Source of the DNA: an uncultured Rhodobacterales bacterium
Lineage (GTDB): Bacteria; Pseudomonadota; Alphaproteobacteria; Rhodobacterales; Rhodobacteraceae
NCBI GenBank assembly: GCA_937901055.1
Contig: CALCGO010000364.1
Coordinates: 1 to 7,347, forward strand
Length of the DNA stretch: 7,347 nt
Reading direction: 5' to 3'
Shown: positions 1 through 5,347 of the stretch, one piece after another
Numbering within the stretch: position 1 is the stretch's first letter
Layout: every line of letters starts with the position of its first letter
Notes under the pieces: generated by a model
Database searches by the model: none
Told to the model about the DNA's origin: nothing
Seen by the model: only the letters and a program-made list of their open reading frames with translations
Translations under genes and position numbers: made by a program

Positions 1-30
1 GACCCCACCAACGAGTCGCGCAACACCTAA
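1..30 (+). CDS. Possible C-terminal tail of an upstream gene (partial)
   Basis: Frame 1 reads nine codons (D P T N E S R N T) and then TAA at 28-30. After this the sequence becomes AT-rich and looks intergenic. A polar tail ending exactly where composition changes fits the 3' end of a plus-strand gene that begins outside the window and converges on the minus-strand gene at 169-528. Nine residues are too few to name a family. Frame 3 also stays open to about position 158, but its codons are AT-rich and its translation looks like no protein family. This is a weak call. Confidence 0.33.
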   Translation, partial: DPTNESRNT

Positions 31-168
31 ATTACAGTTTATCGAATTTAATTTGCAAAAGCAATTTTATGTCTAATGTCCCTAGGTTCCACGTTAATTT
101 ATTGCGTCGATGGGCGGATTACGCTGAAAAATCGACCCGAGAACCACGGTTAATCAGCTAATGATTCC

Positions 169-528
169 TCAATCGCTATTAGATGTGGCACCAATGGTTC
201 CTAAAACGGCTGCCAAACCACACATTGCGATAGGGAACATAGTAAAGACGCTGAATCCCAACCCCCAATACATACCCGCTGCCGATACAAACATTAGAAT
301 CGCGCCTATCATCGGACGCTGGGTCGACATCGCCCCGCCTGCAATTGCTAATATCGGCGCCACCAGACCAACCATCTGCCAACGGCCTGCATTCGCGGAA
401 ACCTCGATCACATCGGTAACCTCGCCGTTGAACCAGTCAGTGAACACGACCCAACCGTAAACGAAGAAGCCCACGATCATGCCGACGACCCCGCCGATAA
501 TCCCCAAAACCATTGCTGCGTTTTTCAA
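169..528 (-). CDS. Small four-helix membrane protein, DUF4064-like, TTG start
   Basis: This encodes a 119-residue integral membrane protein of unknown function. Hydrophobic segments lie at about residues 6-29, 51-67, 73-90 and 93-112, with a short polar loop at 31-50 holding most of the charges. The glycine-rich first helix (VLGIIGGVVGMIVGF) is typical of small DUF4064-type inner-membrane proteins, which is the family I would assign from memory. The start is TTG at 528: GGGAG at 536-540 sits 7 nt upstream of it, whereas the first ATG (511-513) is 22 nt from that Shine-Dalgarno. The gene lies 46 nt downstream of the YffB-like gene on the same strand and is probably cotranscribed with it. No catalytic motif is visible. 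I am fairly sure it is a real gene but not of its role. Confidence 0.72.
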   Translation of the reverse strand: MKNAAMVLGIIGGVVGMIVGFFVYGWVVFTDWFNGEVTDVIEVSANAGRWQMVGLVAPILAIAGGAMSTQRPMIGAILMFVSAAGMYWGLGFSVFTMFPIAMCGLAAVLGTIGATSNSD

Positions 529-539
529 ATTATCACTCC

Positions 540-561
540 CATATATATAGTCAGATATATG
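540..561. repeat. AT-rich inverted repeat upstream of the TTG-start gene
   Basis: CATATAT (540-546) and ATATATG (555-561) are perfect 7-bp inverted arms around an 8-nt spacer, in the 46-nt gap between the two minus-strand genes. On the minus-strand transcript the dyad lies immediately upstream of, and touches, the Shine-Dalgarno (536-540). It could be a weak hairpin or a protein site. Alternating AT sequence produces such dyads easily, so confidence is low. Confidence 0.3.
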
Positions 562-574
562 TAGGGCGTGCCGA

Positions 575-901
575 TCACCCGATCAACGCCGCTTGAACAT
601 CTTTTCCCCAGCCTAGATAAAAATCCTCATCCGCGTGGATAACGGGTCGCTTCATCAACGTTGGATGCGCCAAAAGCAATGCAAGCGCGTCCCCTGCCCT
701 TTCAGAATCACTTAAGCCTCGCCACGTGGTTGATCGCTTATTTACAAGCTCGTCACCAAAAGCGACCAAAAACCAGCTAAGTAAATCCGCGGGAACTCCG
801 TCGGTGCGTACATCTATATATGTCACCTCTCGCCCTGCCTCTCGCAAGGTCTTGAGGGCTTTACGTGTGGTATCGCAGGTTTTCAGGCCATATAGTTGCA
901 T
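575..901 (-). CDS. ArsC/Spx-fold thioredoxin-like protein, YffB-type
   Basis: This encodes a 108-residue cytoplasmic protein of the ArsC/Spx/YffB superfamily (PF03960). The N-terminus has the family pattern, a beta strand running into Y-G-L-K-T-C9-D-T-T-R-K. This is followed by an N-K-R-S-T-T-W-R-x-L segment (54-63) and the H-P-T-L-M-K-R-P-V block (79-87) with conserved Arg85. The length matches YffB/Spx-like members. The start at 901 is chosen because AAGGAT sits about 6 nt upstream; an in-frame ATG at 934 would only add an 11-residue extension absent from the family. Cys9 is the only cysteine, so a classical multi-cysteine arsenate reductase cycle within one chain is not possible. YffB proteins are thought to be glutathione-dependent thiol reductases, and arsenate reduction should not be assumed despite the ars genes 4 kb away. 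It is probably the first gene of a two-gene unit with the small membrane protein. Confidence 0.85.
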   Translation of the reverse strand: MQLYGLKTCDTTRKALKTLREAGREVTYIDVRTDGVPADLLSWFLVAFGDELVNKRSTTWRGLSDSERAGDALALLLAHPTLMKRPVIHADEDFYLGWGKDVQAALIG

Positions 902-911
902 TAACTTATCC

Positions 912-928
912 TTAAGTCGGGAACTTAA
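912..928. repeat. Short inverted repeat in the leader of the YffB-like gene
   Basis: TTAAGT (912-917) and ACTTAA (923-928) are 6-bp perfect arms around CGGGA. On the minus strand the dyad ends directly before the Shine-Dalgarno AAGGAT and shares its first bases. It could be an operator or a small hairpin affecting ribosome access. It is short enough to occur by chance. Confidence 0.25.
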
Positions 929-941
929 ATGCATATAAACC

Positions 942-970
942 TTGATTTATTAAAAAACATAGGCCATATG
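942..970 (+). promoter_or_regulatory. Candidate sigma-70 promoter of the cold-shock gene
   Basis: TTGATT (942-947) and CATATG (965-970) are separated by 17 bp. The -35 is a fair match and the -10 a poor one. Transcription from here would give a leader of about 120 nt, in line with the long leaders usual for cold-shock genes. No better pair was seen between 930 and 1050. Confidence 0.3.
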
Positions 971-1004
971 CGCCTCGTGAAGTAAGTTTTTGCAGACCCG
1001 ATGA

Positions 1005-1087
1005 CCCTCCTTTGAAGACAGACGGTTCACTACAAAAGACAAACCGCACCAAGCCGTCACATTTCGTGGGCGGTAATATTCAAGGAG
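1005..1087 (+). promoter_or_regulatory. Structured 5' leader of csp with anti-Shine-Dalgarno
   Basis: CTCCTT at 1007-1012 is exactly complementary to the Shine-Dalgarno AAGGAG at 1082-1087. After one bulged T, GAA (1014-1016) pairs with TTC (1079-1081), giving 9 bp that would hide the ribosome site. Between these arms, AACCG (1042-1046) can pair either with CGGTT (1023-1027) upstream or, shifted by one base as ACCGC, with GCGGT (1070-1074) downstream. These two pairings exclude each other. This resembles a temperature-responsive leader, which is known for cspA mRNAs, but the fold is inferred only from complementarity. Confidence 0.38.
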
Positions 1088-1095
1088 TACTACTG

Positions 1096-1305
1096 ATGGC
1101 TACGGGCACAGTAAAATGGTTTAACGGAACTAAAGGCTACGGCTTTATCGCACCAGACAACGGCGGCAGCGACGTGTTTGTACACATTTCTGCAGTTGAA
1201 CGCGCAGGCCTTTCCGGCTTGAACGACAACCAGAAAGTAGAGTTCGAACTGGAAACAGGCCGTAACGGTAAAGAATCTGCAACAGACCTCAAACTAGCTG
1301 AGTAA
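1096..1305 (+). CDS. csp: Cold-shock protein (CspA family)
   Basis: This encodes a 69-residue single cold-shock domain that binds single-stranded RNA and DNA and acts as an RNA chaperone in the cytoplasm. Both nucleic-acid-binding motifs are present: RNP1 as K-G-Y-G-F-I (13-18) and RNP2 as V-F-V-H-I (27-31). The N-terminus M-A-T-G-T-V-K-W-F-N and the length are standard for the family. The ATG at 1096 is 8 nt after the strong Shine-Dalgarno AAGGAG (1082-1087). The reading frame is open further upstream from a TTG at 1012, but that extension has no family similarity and covers the leader. The gene is monocistronic: it stands alone on this strand, has its own leader and ends in a strong terminator. 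Divergent neighbours are the YffB-like and small membrane protein genes. Alphaproteobacteria carry several csp paralogues, and which one this is cannot be told here. Confidence 0.96.
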   Translation: MATGTVKWFNGTKGYGFIAPDNGGSDVFVHISAVERAGLSGLNDNQKVEFELETGRNGKESATDLKLAE

Positions 1306-1343
1306 GCTGGTTGGCGGGCATTGCGCCCACCCGAAAGAATTTG

Positions 1344-1378
1344 AACGGCGGCTGGAGCAATCCAAGCCGCCGTTTTTT
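1344..1378 (+). terminator. Rho-independent terminator of csp
   Basis: AACGGCGGCT (1344-1353) and AGCCGCCGTT (1365-1374) form a 10-bp GC-rich stem, which can extend by GG/CC past one bulged A, followed by TTTTTT (1373-1378). It lies 38 nt after the csp stop. The T-run overlaps the TAA (1379-1377) of the convergent minus-strand nuclease gene. Read from the other strand, the hairpin is followed only by TTCAAATTCTTT, so termination in that direction would be weaker. Confidence 0.9.
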
Positions 1379-2171
1379 ATTGCACCCAGACCGGTGTCTG
1401 GAATCGATGTTGCTGCAACTTGATCTCGTTCTTTGAAATTAGAACACCTTTGCGCCATTGGTCACCCTTCATTACGCTTGGGTATTTCTTCTTATAATCG
1501 CGAAACTGGTCGTTACTCACGGCAAATGATATGGGCAGGTACTTCAGACTGTTCAGCACGTATTGATCCGCCTGAGCCCCGCCGGGCACTACATATATTT
1601 CATCCCTCCTCAGCCCGAAAATGTCTTGGAGTAAGTGCACGGAGTGTTGTTGGGTGGCTGGGAATGCACCATGGTCGATGAGTGTGTAAAAAATATTGGC
1701 ATCAAAGAAGCAAACAACGCGATACCCTTCGATCCGAAGTTGATGCGCGATCGCTCCAAGTGGTTGCGCATCTAATCCATTGTCGCGCCCAAAATGGTAA
1801 ATATTGCTGCCATCAAAAATAACCGTCTTCGCATCCAATCGCAAATCACGCATGAACTTCTGATGATCGTTGGCCAACAATGAATGTATCTTGGGATGCG
1901 TTGTCTTTTTACCGCGATAAACAGTGCCACGCCGACGATAGACGAACACCCAGAATACAATCAGCACCACCAAAAGGCCCAACATCGTATTTCGGCTCAT
2001 ATCAGGGCGCATCAAAAACCACCACAAAGGTAAGGCTGCAATTGCGGTAAGCACGAAAAGGTTCAGGATCGTATATACTGTGTTTCGCAACCACGCCCCA
2101 AAACTGGAACGTGGCTTTTGGGGTTCAACCGGCGCCAGCTTATCGCCCAATGTAATTGGTTCGTGTTTCAT
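1377..2171 (-). CDS. Membrane-anchored NYN/PIN-like nuclease domain protein
   Basis: This encodes a 264-residue protein with two membrane helices at about residues 32-53 and 62-78, a basic stretch (79-90) marking the cytoplasmic side, and a C-terminal nuclease-like domain (about 112-250). The domain has the order of acidic residues expected of a NYN/Zc3h12a-type PIN fold: V-I-F-D120-G-S-N123-I-Y at the end of the first strand, V-V-C-F-F-D157-A-N, then G-A-Q-A-D202-Q-Y, and A-V-S-N220-D221-Q-F. In this superfamily such residues bind the metal for single-strand RNA cleavage. Activity here is inferred. The ATG at 2171 has only a weak Shine-Dalgarno (GAG, about 7 nt away) and starts 42 nt after the previous gene, so translation may depend on the operon. 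The nuclease domain would face the cytoplasm if both termini are inside. It is the last gene of the likely sspB operon. Confidence 0.78.
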   Translation of the reverse strand: MKHEPITLGDKLAPVEPQKPRSSFGAWLRNTVYTILNLFVLTAIAALPLWWFLMRPDMSRNTMLGLLVVLIVFWVFVYRRRGTVYRGKKTTHPKIHSLLANDHQKFMRDLRLDAKTVIFDGSNIYHFGRDNGLDAQPLGAIAHQLRIEGYRVVCFFDANIFYTLIDHGAFPATQQHSVHLLQDIFGLRRDEIYVVPGGAQADQYVLNSLKYLPISFAVSNDQFRDYKKKYPSVMKGDQWRKGVLISKNEIKLQQHRFQTPVWVQ

Positions 2172-2213
2172 ATATGACTCAACTAAATGTCTTTCCCATA
2201 GACCCGCCTCGGC

Positions 2214-3089
2214 CTACCCCCGCGCCCTAGGTCGGAAAAACAAAGCAACCAACACGCCAAAGAGGAAATTCTCGGCCAGCAGTTCCAGAAAATGCCCCGA
2301 ACGAATTTCAAATGGCATAAACTCGTTTGGAATCAATAACGGTGTGGATAACCCAACACTCAAGATCAATCCAACCAGAATTGTCCGCTCCCATGCTTTG
2401 GCATTGCCCAGTCCGACAATTGCGGCGTATCCAAGCCCTGCCCACATCAGGCCACGTACGATCTGGAACATTGGCAAGGCTGTGTCGCTGCGAAGAACGC
2501 CAACCATATGGGCGCCGAACGGAAGTATGTATGTGGACCCTGTATAGAATACCCGTAGTTCGGGCACTTGCCATGCGATATAATACCCGAACACAAAATA
2601 TATAATCATGTAGGTTATCGCCAGGATCAGCAATTTGGTAACGTTTCTAGACGGATCCACCCATGTGCTATTCATCTTAGGTGCGCCAAGTTTACGGCGG
2701 TAAAATACCGACAAGATCGCTACGCTTAACGTAGCCAAGCCACCCGAGGCCACGGTTGCACCGACAACGGCCAACGGCATCTCGATTGCGGAGTTGAACA
2801 TAAGCGTTTCAATTTGTGTCATGAAAAACATCACGCCAAACAAAAGGAAAAACACCCGAAAACCCAGACTGAAGCCGCGCAAATGGGAACGGTTCACGAA
2901 CCATGCGACCACCACCACGTTCAGAAAACTGACTAGTACCATTGGTAACGTGGACAGCGCCGACTCAACCGGATCCAGCTCGGCCGTTGGTAAAGCTCCG
3001 ACCATGCCCATAAAGGCCCCCGCCGAAATCATCCACACCAACGACATTGTGAAAGTCATCAGCACAATAAATAATACGTTGGTCTTCAT
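2214..3089 (-). CDS. Unrecognised eight-helix membrane protein
   Basis: This encodes a 291-residue polytopic membrane protein that I cannot assign to a family. Hydrophobic segments lie at about residues 4-32, 44-65, 75-95, 104-128, 151-172, 206-228, 234-254 and 268-285. A basic cytoplasmic-type loop (R-R-K, 131-133) and a basic C-terminus (R-P-R-A-R-G) suggest that both are inside. Polar residues in or near helices include E94, N99, E103, and a cluster before the last helix (E261, R263, H266, E269, E273) that could be functional. ATG 3089 is the start because GGAGG at 3098-3102 sits 8 nt upstream; the longer frame from a TTG at 3104 runs through that Shine-Dalgarno. The gene begins 39 nt after sspB and ends 42 nt before the NYN nuclease gene, so it is probably cotranscribed with both. 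It shows no signal for a transporter family or an ATP-binding site. Confidence 0.75.
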   Translation of the reverse strand: MKTNVLFIVLMTFTMSLVWMISAGAFMGMVGALPTAELDPVESALSTLPMVLVSFLNVVVVAWFVNRSHLRGFSLGFRVFFLLFGVMFFMTQIETLMFNSAIEMPLAVVGATVASGGLATLSVAILSVFYRRKLGAPKMNSTWVDPSRNVTKLLILAITYMIIYFVFGYYIAWQVPELRVFYTGSTYILPFGAHMVGVLRSDTALPMFQIVRGLMWAGLGYAAIVGLGNAKAWERTILVGLILSVGLSTPLLIPNEFMPFEIRSGHFLELLAENFLFGVLVALFFRPRARG

Positions 3090-3128
3090 GGCCTCATCCT
3101 CCAATAGGGATGACCATCAACCCCGCCG

Positions 3129-3593
3129 TTATGTCGGTTTTCTGAACGCGTCCAAGCTTACAACTTCGGCGTCCTTATGGGGTTCGTCGTCATCGTCTTC
3201 GTCATCAAAATCAGGTAGTTCTTCAAAATCGTCCACGCTATCCTGCGCATCGAACCGCAACCCGAACTCGACCGATGGATCAACGAATGTGCGGATCGCA
3301 TCAAACGGAATAACCATCGGCTCCGGCGTGTCATTGAAATTCAACGTCACCGTGAAACGGTCGGGCATAACCGCCAACCCGTCGAACCATTCCTGCATCA
3401 CGATGGTGATCTCTTCGGGATAGGATTCTTTCAACCAATCGGCCATATCCACACCGGGGTGGCGTGTATCAAAGGTAATGAAAAAGTGGTGATCGCCGGG
3501 CAGACCTTCGTTCGCAACACGTTCAAGAATGCTTTTCAGCAATCCTTGCATCGCCTTTTGCATCATCTGGCCGTAGTTAATTTCGTTGCTCAT
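3129..3593 (-). CDS. sspB: ClpXP adaptor SspB, alphaproteobacterial type
   Basis: This encodes a 154-residue cytoplasmic adaptor that delivers ssrA-tagged and other substrates to the ClpXP protease. An N-terminal helix (Y7-G-Q-M-M-Q-K-A-M-Q-G-L) precedes the SspB fold (about 34-115), with the family pattern H35-H-F-F-I-T-F, then I-T-I-V-M-Q-E (62-68), V-T-L-N-F (81-86 region), and D105-P-S-V-E-F-G-L-R-F. A very acidic linker follows (about 118-137). The C-terminal motif V-V-S-L-D-A-F-R-K (144-152) matches the ClpX-binding tail of alphaproteobacterial SspB. The ATG at 3593 has GAGGGG (3599-3604) 5 nt upstream. It heads a probable operon with the membrane protein and the NYN nuclease and is divergent from the MFS gene. 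The assignment is secure; its link to the downstream genes is not established. Confidence 0.96.
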   Translation of the reverse strand: MSNEINYGQMMQKAMQGLLKSILERVANEGLPGDHHFFITFDTRHPGVDMADWLKESYPEEITIVMQEWFDGLAVMPDRFTVTLNFNDTPEPMVIPFDAIRTFVDPSVEFGLRFDAQDSVDDFEELPDFDDEDDDDEPHKDAEVVSLDAFRKPT

Positions 3594-3667
3594 CGGATCC
3601 CCTCACCAATAGTCTGGATTTATGCTAAGCCTAATCGAAACTAGATGAAAGAGGGAGTTGGATAAAT

Positions 3668-3689
3668 CTGTCTGCGATACGCACGACAG
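3668..3689. repeat. Imperfect dyad in the sspB/MFS divergent region
   Basis: CTGTCTGCG (3668-3676) faces CGCA-C-GACAG (3680-3689): nine complementary pairs with one bulged C and a 3-nt centre. It sits in the 152-bp gap between the divergent sspB and MFS genes, just upstream of the candidate MFS -35. The position suits an operator. There is no T-run, so it is not a terminator. Confidence 0.32.
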
Positions 3690-3692
3690 GTG

Positions 3693-3720
3693 TTGCTCGC
3701 TTGAAATCCCCCTCTATACT
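3693..3720 (+). promoter_or_regulatory. Candidate promoter of the MFS gene
   Basis: TTGCTC (3693-3698) and TATACT (3715-3720) are 16 bp apart. The -10 is a strong match to the sigma-70 consensus and the -35 is partial. The predicted transcript starts near 3727, leaving a short leader that contains the Shine-Dalgarno AAAGGGA (3733-3739). Confidence 0.42.
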
Positions 3721-3745
3721 CCCGCCAAAACCAAAGGGATTGCCC

Positions 3746-4957
3746 ATGAACTTTAAAGCCCGCCTGATAACCCACGAGCTGTTCTCGGGCGTAACTTTCG
3801 GCATATTCCTTGCCGTGCAAGGCATGTTCATATTGGAAAAGGGCGTCGAGGTTTGGCAAATCGGCCTGCTGTTCGGCGCTGTCGTTGTATCAACTGCAGC
3901 GTTCGAGCTACCCTTTGGGGCGCTGGCTGACATTCACGGCCGCATCAAAGTATACCGCATCTCGCGGGTCGTGGTTCTTCTGGCTCTAGCCAGCGCCATT
4001 TTCGCCTTCAATTTCTGGTTCCTTCTTGGCGTCATGGTCCTGCTCGGACTTGCCGAAGCGCTGAACAGCGGCACCATAGACGCTTGGTACGTGGAGCAAA
4101 TCAAAACCGATGGGAACGGCGAAAAACTGCAATCCTACATCTCGACCTTTCAAGCCTCCATGGCAGCAGGCCTTACCGTCGGGGCTATCGCCGGCGGCTA
4201 CATCCCGAACATCCTTCCCGCGATTGACGGCTTTCCACCAACCACGTGGAATTTGATCGTCGCGGCGTCGCTGGGAACAACTCACCTACTTCTCACGCCC
4301 TACCTATTTAGCGAAGGCGAATCCCGCACGCAAACCGCCAACAAGCACGAACTCGTTAAGCAGATCGGCGCCGCGGTCCGTTTCAGTATCACGCACCCAA
4401 TCATCCGCGACCTGTTGCTGGTCGGCGCTACCCTTGGTTTGGCGATGGTGATAATCGAGGCGTACTGGCAACCCCGCCTAATCCAGATCGTGGGCGAGCC
4501 ATCCTATGCTGTACTGGGTTGGGCAACCGCCGGGTATTTCGCCATGGCCATCATTGGCCCCATGCTGATCAGTTTCATCGCCGATAAATTCAACGCATCC
4601 CCCGCTGTGCAAGTAAAAGTCCTGCCGTTTATTCTGGCATTAGGGATGTATGTCATCGCGATTCAAACAACCCTCGGTCCATTTCTCGCGGCTTATATGG
4701 CGATGATGCTGTTCATATCCATGTTCAACCCGCCCGCCATGACAATGCTGAATAACGAGACCTCAGACGACATCCGCTCCACCATGCAAAGCATCTTCAG
4801 CCTTGTGCTGCGCGGGGGGGGCGCAATCTCTGCCTTCGTCTTTTCGGGGCTAATCAAGCGGTGGGACATCACAACCGTCTGGCAAATGATTGCAGTTATC
4901 GTTTTGATCGTCGCGCTTTTTCGTGTGATCAGGTCACGGAAACCCTCTGCCGAATAA
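3746..4957 (+). CDS. Major facilitator superfamily transporter
   Basis: This encodes a 403-residue inner-membrane secondary transporter of the MFS, with about 12 hydrophobic segments in two halves joined by a polar loop near 188-205. MFS motif A is seen between helices 2 and 3 as G58-A-L-A-D-I-H-G-R66. The segment A105-L-N-S-G-T-I-D-A-W-Y-V-E117 resembles the G-S-G-x-x-E-A-W motif of a drug-efflux-like MFS subgroup. The substrate cannot be read from sequence. ATG 3746 is chosen because AAAGGGA lies about 6 nt upstream; the frame stays open from a TTG at 3701, but that stretch holds the -10 box and gives a proline-rich, non-membrane extension. A run of eight G (4814-4821) lies in codons 357-360. 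The gene precedes arsR by 69 nt with no terminator seen between them, so readthrough into arsRP is possible, although arsR has its own promoter signals. It could be a general drug or metabolite exporter. Confidence 0.87.
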   Translation: MNFKARLITHELFSGVTFGIFLAVQGMFILEKGVEVWQIGLLFGAVVVSTAAFELPFGALADIHGRIKVYRISRVVVLLALASAIFAFNFWFLLGVMVLLGLAEALNSGTIDAWYVEQIKTDGNGEKLQSYISTFQASMAAGLTVGAIAGGYIPNILPAIDGFPPTTWNLIVAASLGTTHLLLTPYLFSEGESRTQTANKHELVKQIGAAVRFSITHPIIRDLLLVGATLGLAMVIIEAYWQPRLIQIVGEPSYAVLGWATAGYFAMAIIGPMLISFIADKFNASPAVQVKVLPFILALGMYVIAIQTTLGPFLAAYMAMMLFISMFNPPAMTMLNNETSDDIRSTMQSIFSLVLRGGGAISAFVFSGLIKRWDITTVWQMIAVIVLIVALFRVIRSRKPSAE

Positions 4958-4972
4958 ACATACAATATCTTC

Positions 4973-4999
4973 TTGCAAAATTGGACGCACCATTATAAC
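4973..4999 (+). promoter_or_regulatory. Candidate arsR promoter
   Basis: A good -10, TATAAC (4994-4999), lies immediately before the palindromic operator. The best -35 is TTGCAA (4973-4978) with a short 15-bp spacer; TTCTTG (4970-4975) with an 18-bp spacer is the alternative. Transcription would start at about 5006, inside the palindrome, so a bound repressor would block initiation. Confidence 0.42.
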
Positions 5000-5000
5000 T

Positions 5001-5016
5001 ATAAAACTAGTTTTAT
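5001..5016. promoter_or_regulatory. Perfect 16-bp palindrome, likely ArsR operator
   Basis: ATAAAACTAGTTTTAT is identical to its own reverse complement across all 16 bases. It sits between the -10 box (4994-4999) and the arsR Shine-Dalgarno (5017-5021). ArsR/SmtB repressors are dimers that bind AT-rich dyads over their own promoters, and the arsR gene starts 10 nt downstream. Binding by this ArsR is inference. Confidence 0.72.
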
Positions 5017-5026
5017 GGAGGCATTA

Positions 5027-5347
5027 ATGAACATAAATTCCGCAAGCACTGGTTTCGCCGCCGTCGGCTCGGGCCCACGGCTACAGGTTCTGACCCTTTT
5101 GGTACGCTCTGGCGAGGCAGGCCTAACCACGGGCGACATCCAGCAAAAACTGGACATCCCAGCCTCCACCCTGACGCACCATCTGAAACACCTTGCCGAT
5201 GGCAACGTCATCAAACAGGTCAAACAAGGCCGTGCGATGTTCAACATCGCCAACTATGACCAACTCCACGCCCTCGCAGAATTCCTGCTAAACGAATGCT
5301 GCGTCGACGCACTGCCCGAACTGGAATTGGAGCAAGTCCATGTCTGA
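5027..5347 (+). CDS. arsR: ArsR/SmtB-family repressor with a lone C-terminal Cys-Cys pair
   Basis: This encodes a 106-residue winged-helix repressor that leaves DNA when a metalloid binds. The recognition helix region is seen as L33-T-T-G-D-I-Q-Q-K-L-D-I-P-A-S-T-L-T-H-H-L52, followed by the wing I62-K-Q-V-K-Q-G-R-A-M-F. The only cysteines are the adjacent C91-C92 in the C-terminal helix (L-N-E-C-C-V-D). The usual helix-4 E-L-C-V-C-D-L site of classical ArsR is absent. A vicinal pair without a third cysteine is the site described for the methylarsenite-selective ArsR of Shewanella putrefaciens, so an organoarsenical inducer is inferred. ATG 5027 is chosen because GGAGG (5017-5021) is 5 nt upstream; the in-frame ATG at 5015 overlaps that Shine-Dalgarno and the palindrome. 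The gene overlaps arsP by 8 nt (ATGTCTGA), so the two are translationally coupled. Autoregulation through the palindrome is likely. Specificity for As(III), Sb(III) or methylated forms is untested. Confidence 0.92.
   Translation: MNINSASTGFAAVGSGPRLQVLTLLVRSGEAGLTTGDIQQKLDIPASTLTHHLKHLADGNVIKQVKQGRAMFNIANYDQLHALAEFLLNECCVDALPELELEQVHV

Noticed and set aside
53..68. TTGC-AAAA-GCAA followed by TTTT as a terminator for the gene ending at 30
   Set aside because: The stem is only 4 bp with a mismatch beyond it and is AT-rich, so it is too weak to call.
1..160. tRNA or other structured RNA gene in the first gap
   Set aside because: No T-loop GTTCRANNC pattern or acceptor stem was found, and only small chance dyads are present.
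575..934. Arsenate reductase (arsC) belonging to the arsR-arsP system
   Set aside because: The protein fits YffB/Spx-like members with a single cysteine, lies 4 kb away on the other strand and is separated by unrelated units. The shared superfamily name is not evidence of arsenate reduction.
1012..1095. N-terminal extension of the cold-shock protein from a TTG at 1012
   Set aside because: The added residues have no family similarity, and the strong Shine-Dalgarno points to ATG 1096.
2794..3423. A 209-residue plus-strand reading frame
   Set aside because: It is antisense to the membrane protein and sspB. Its serine repeat is only the complement of the acidic SspB linker.
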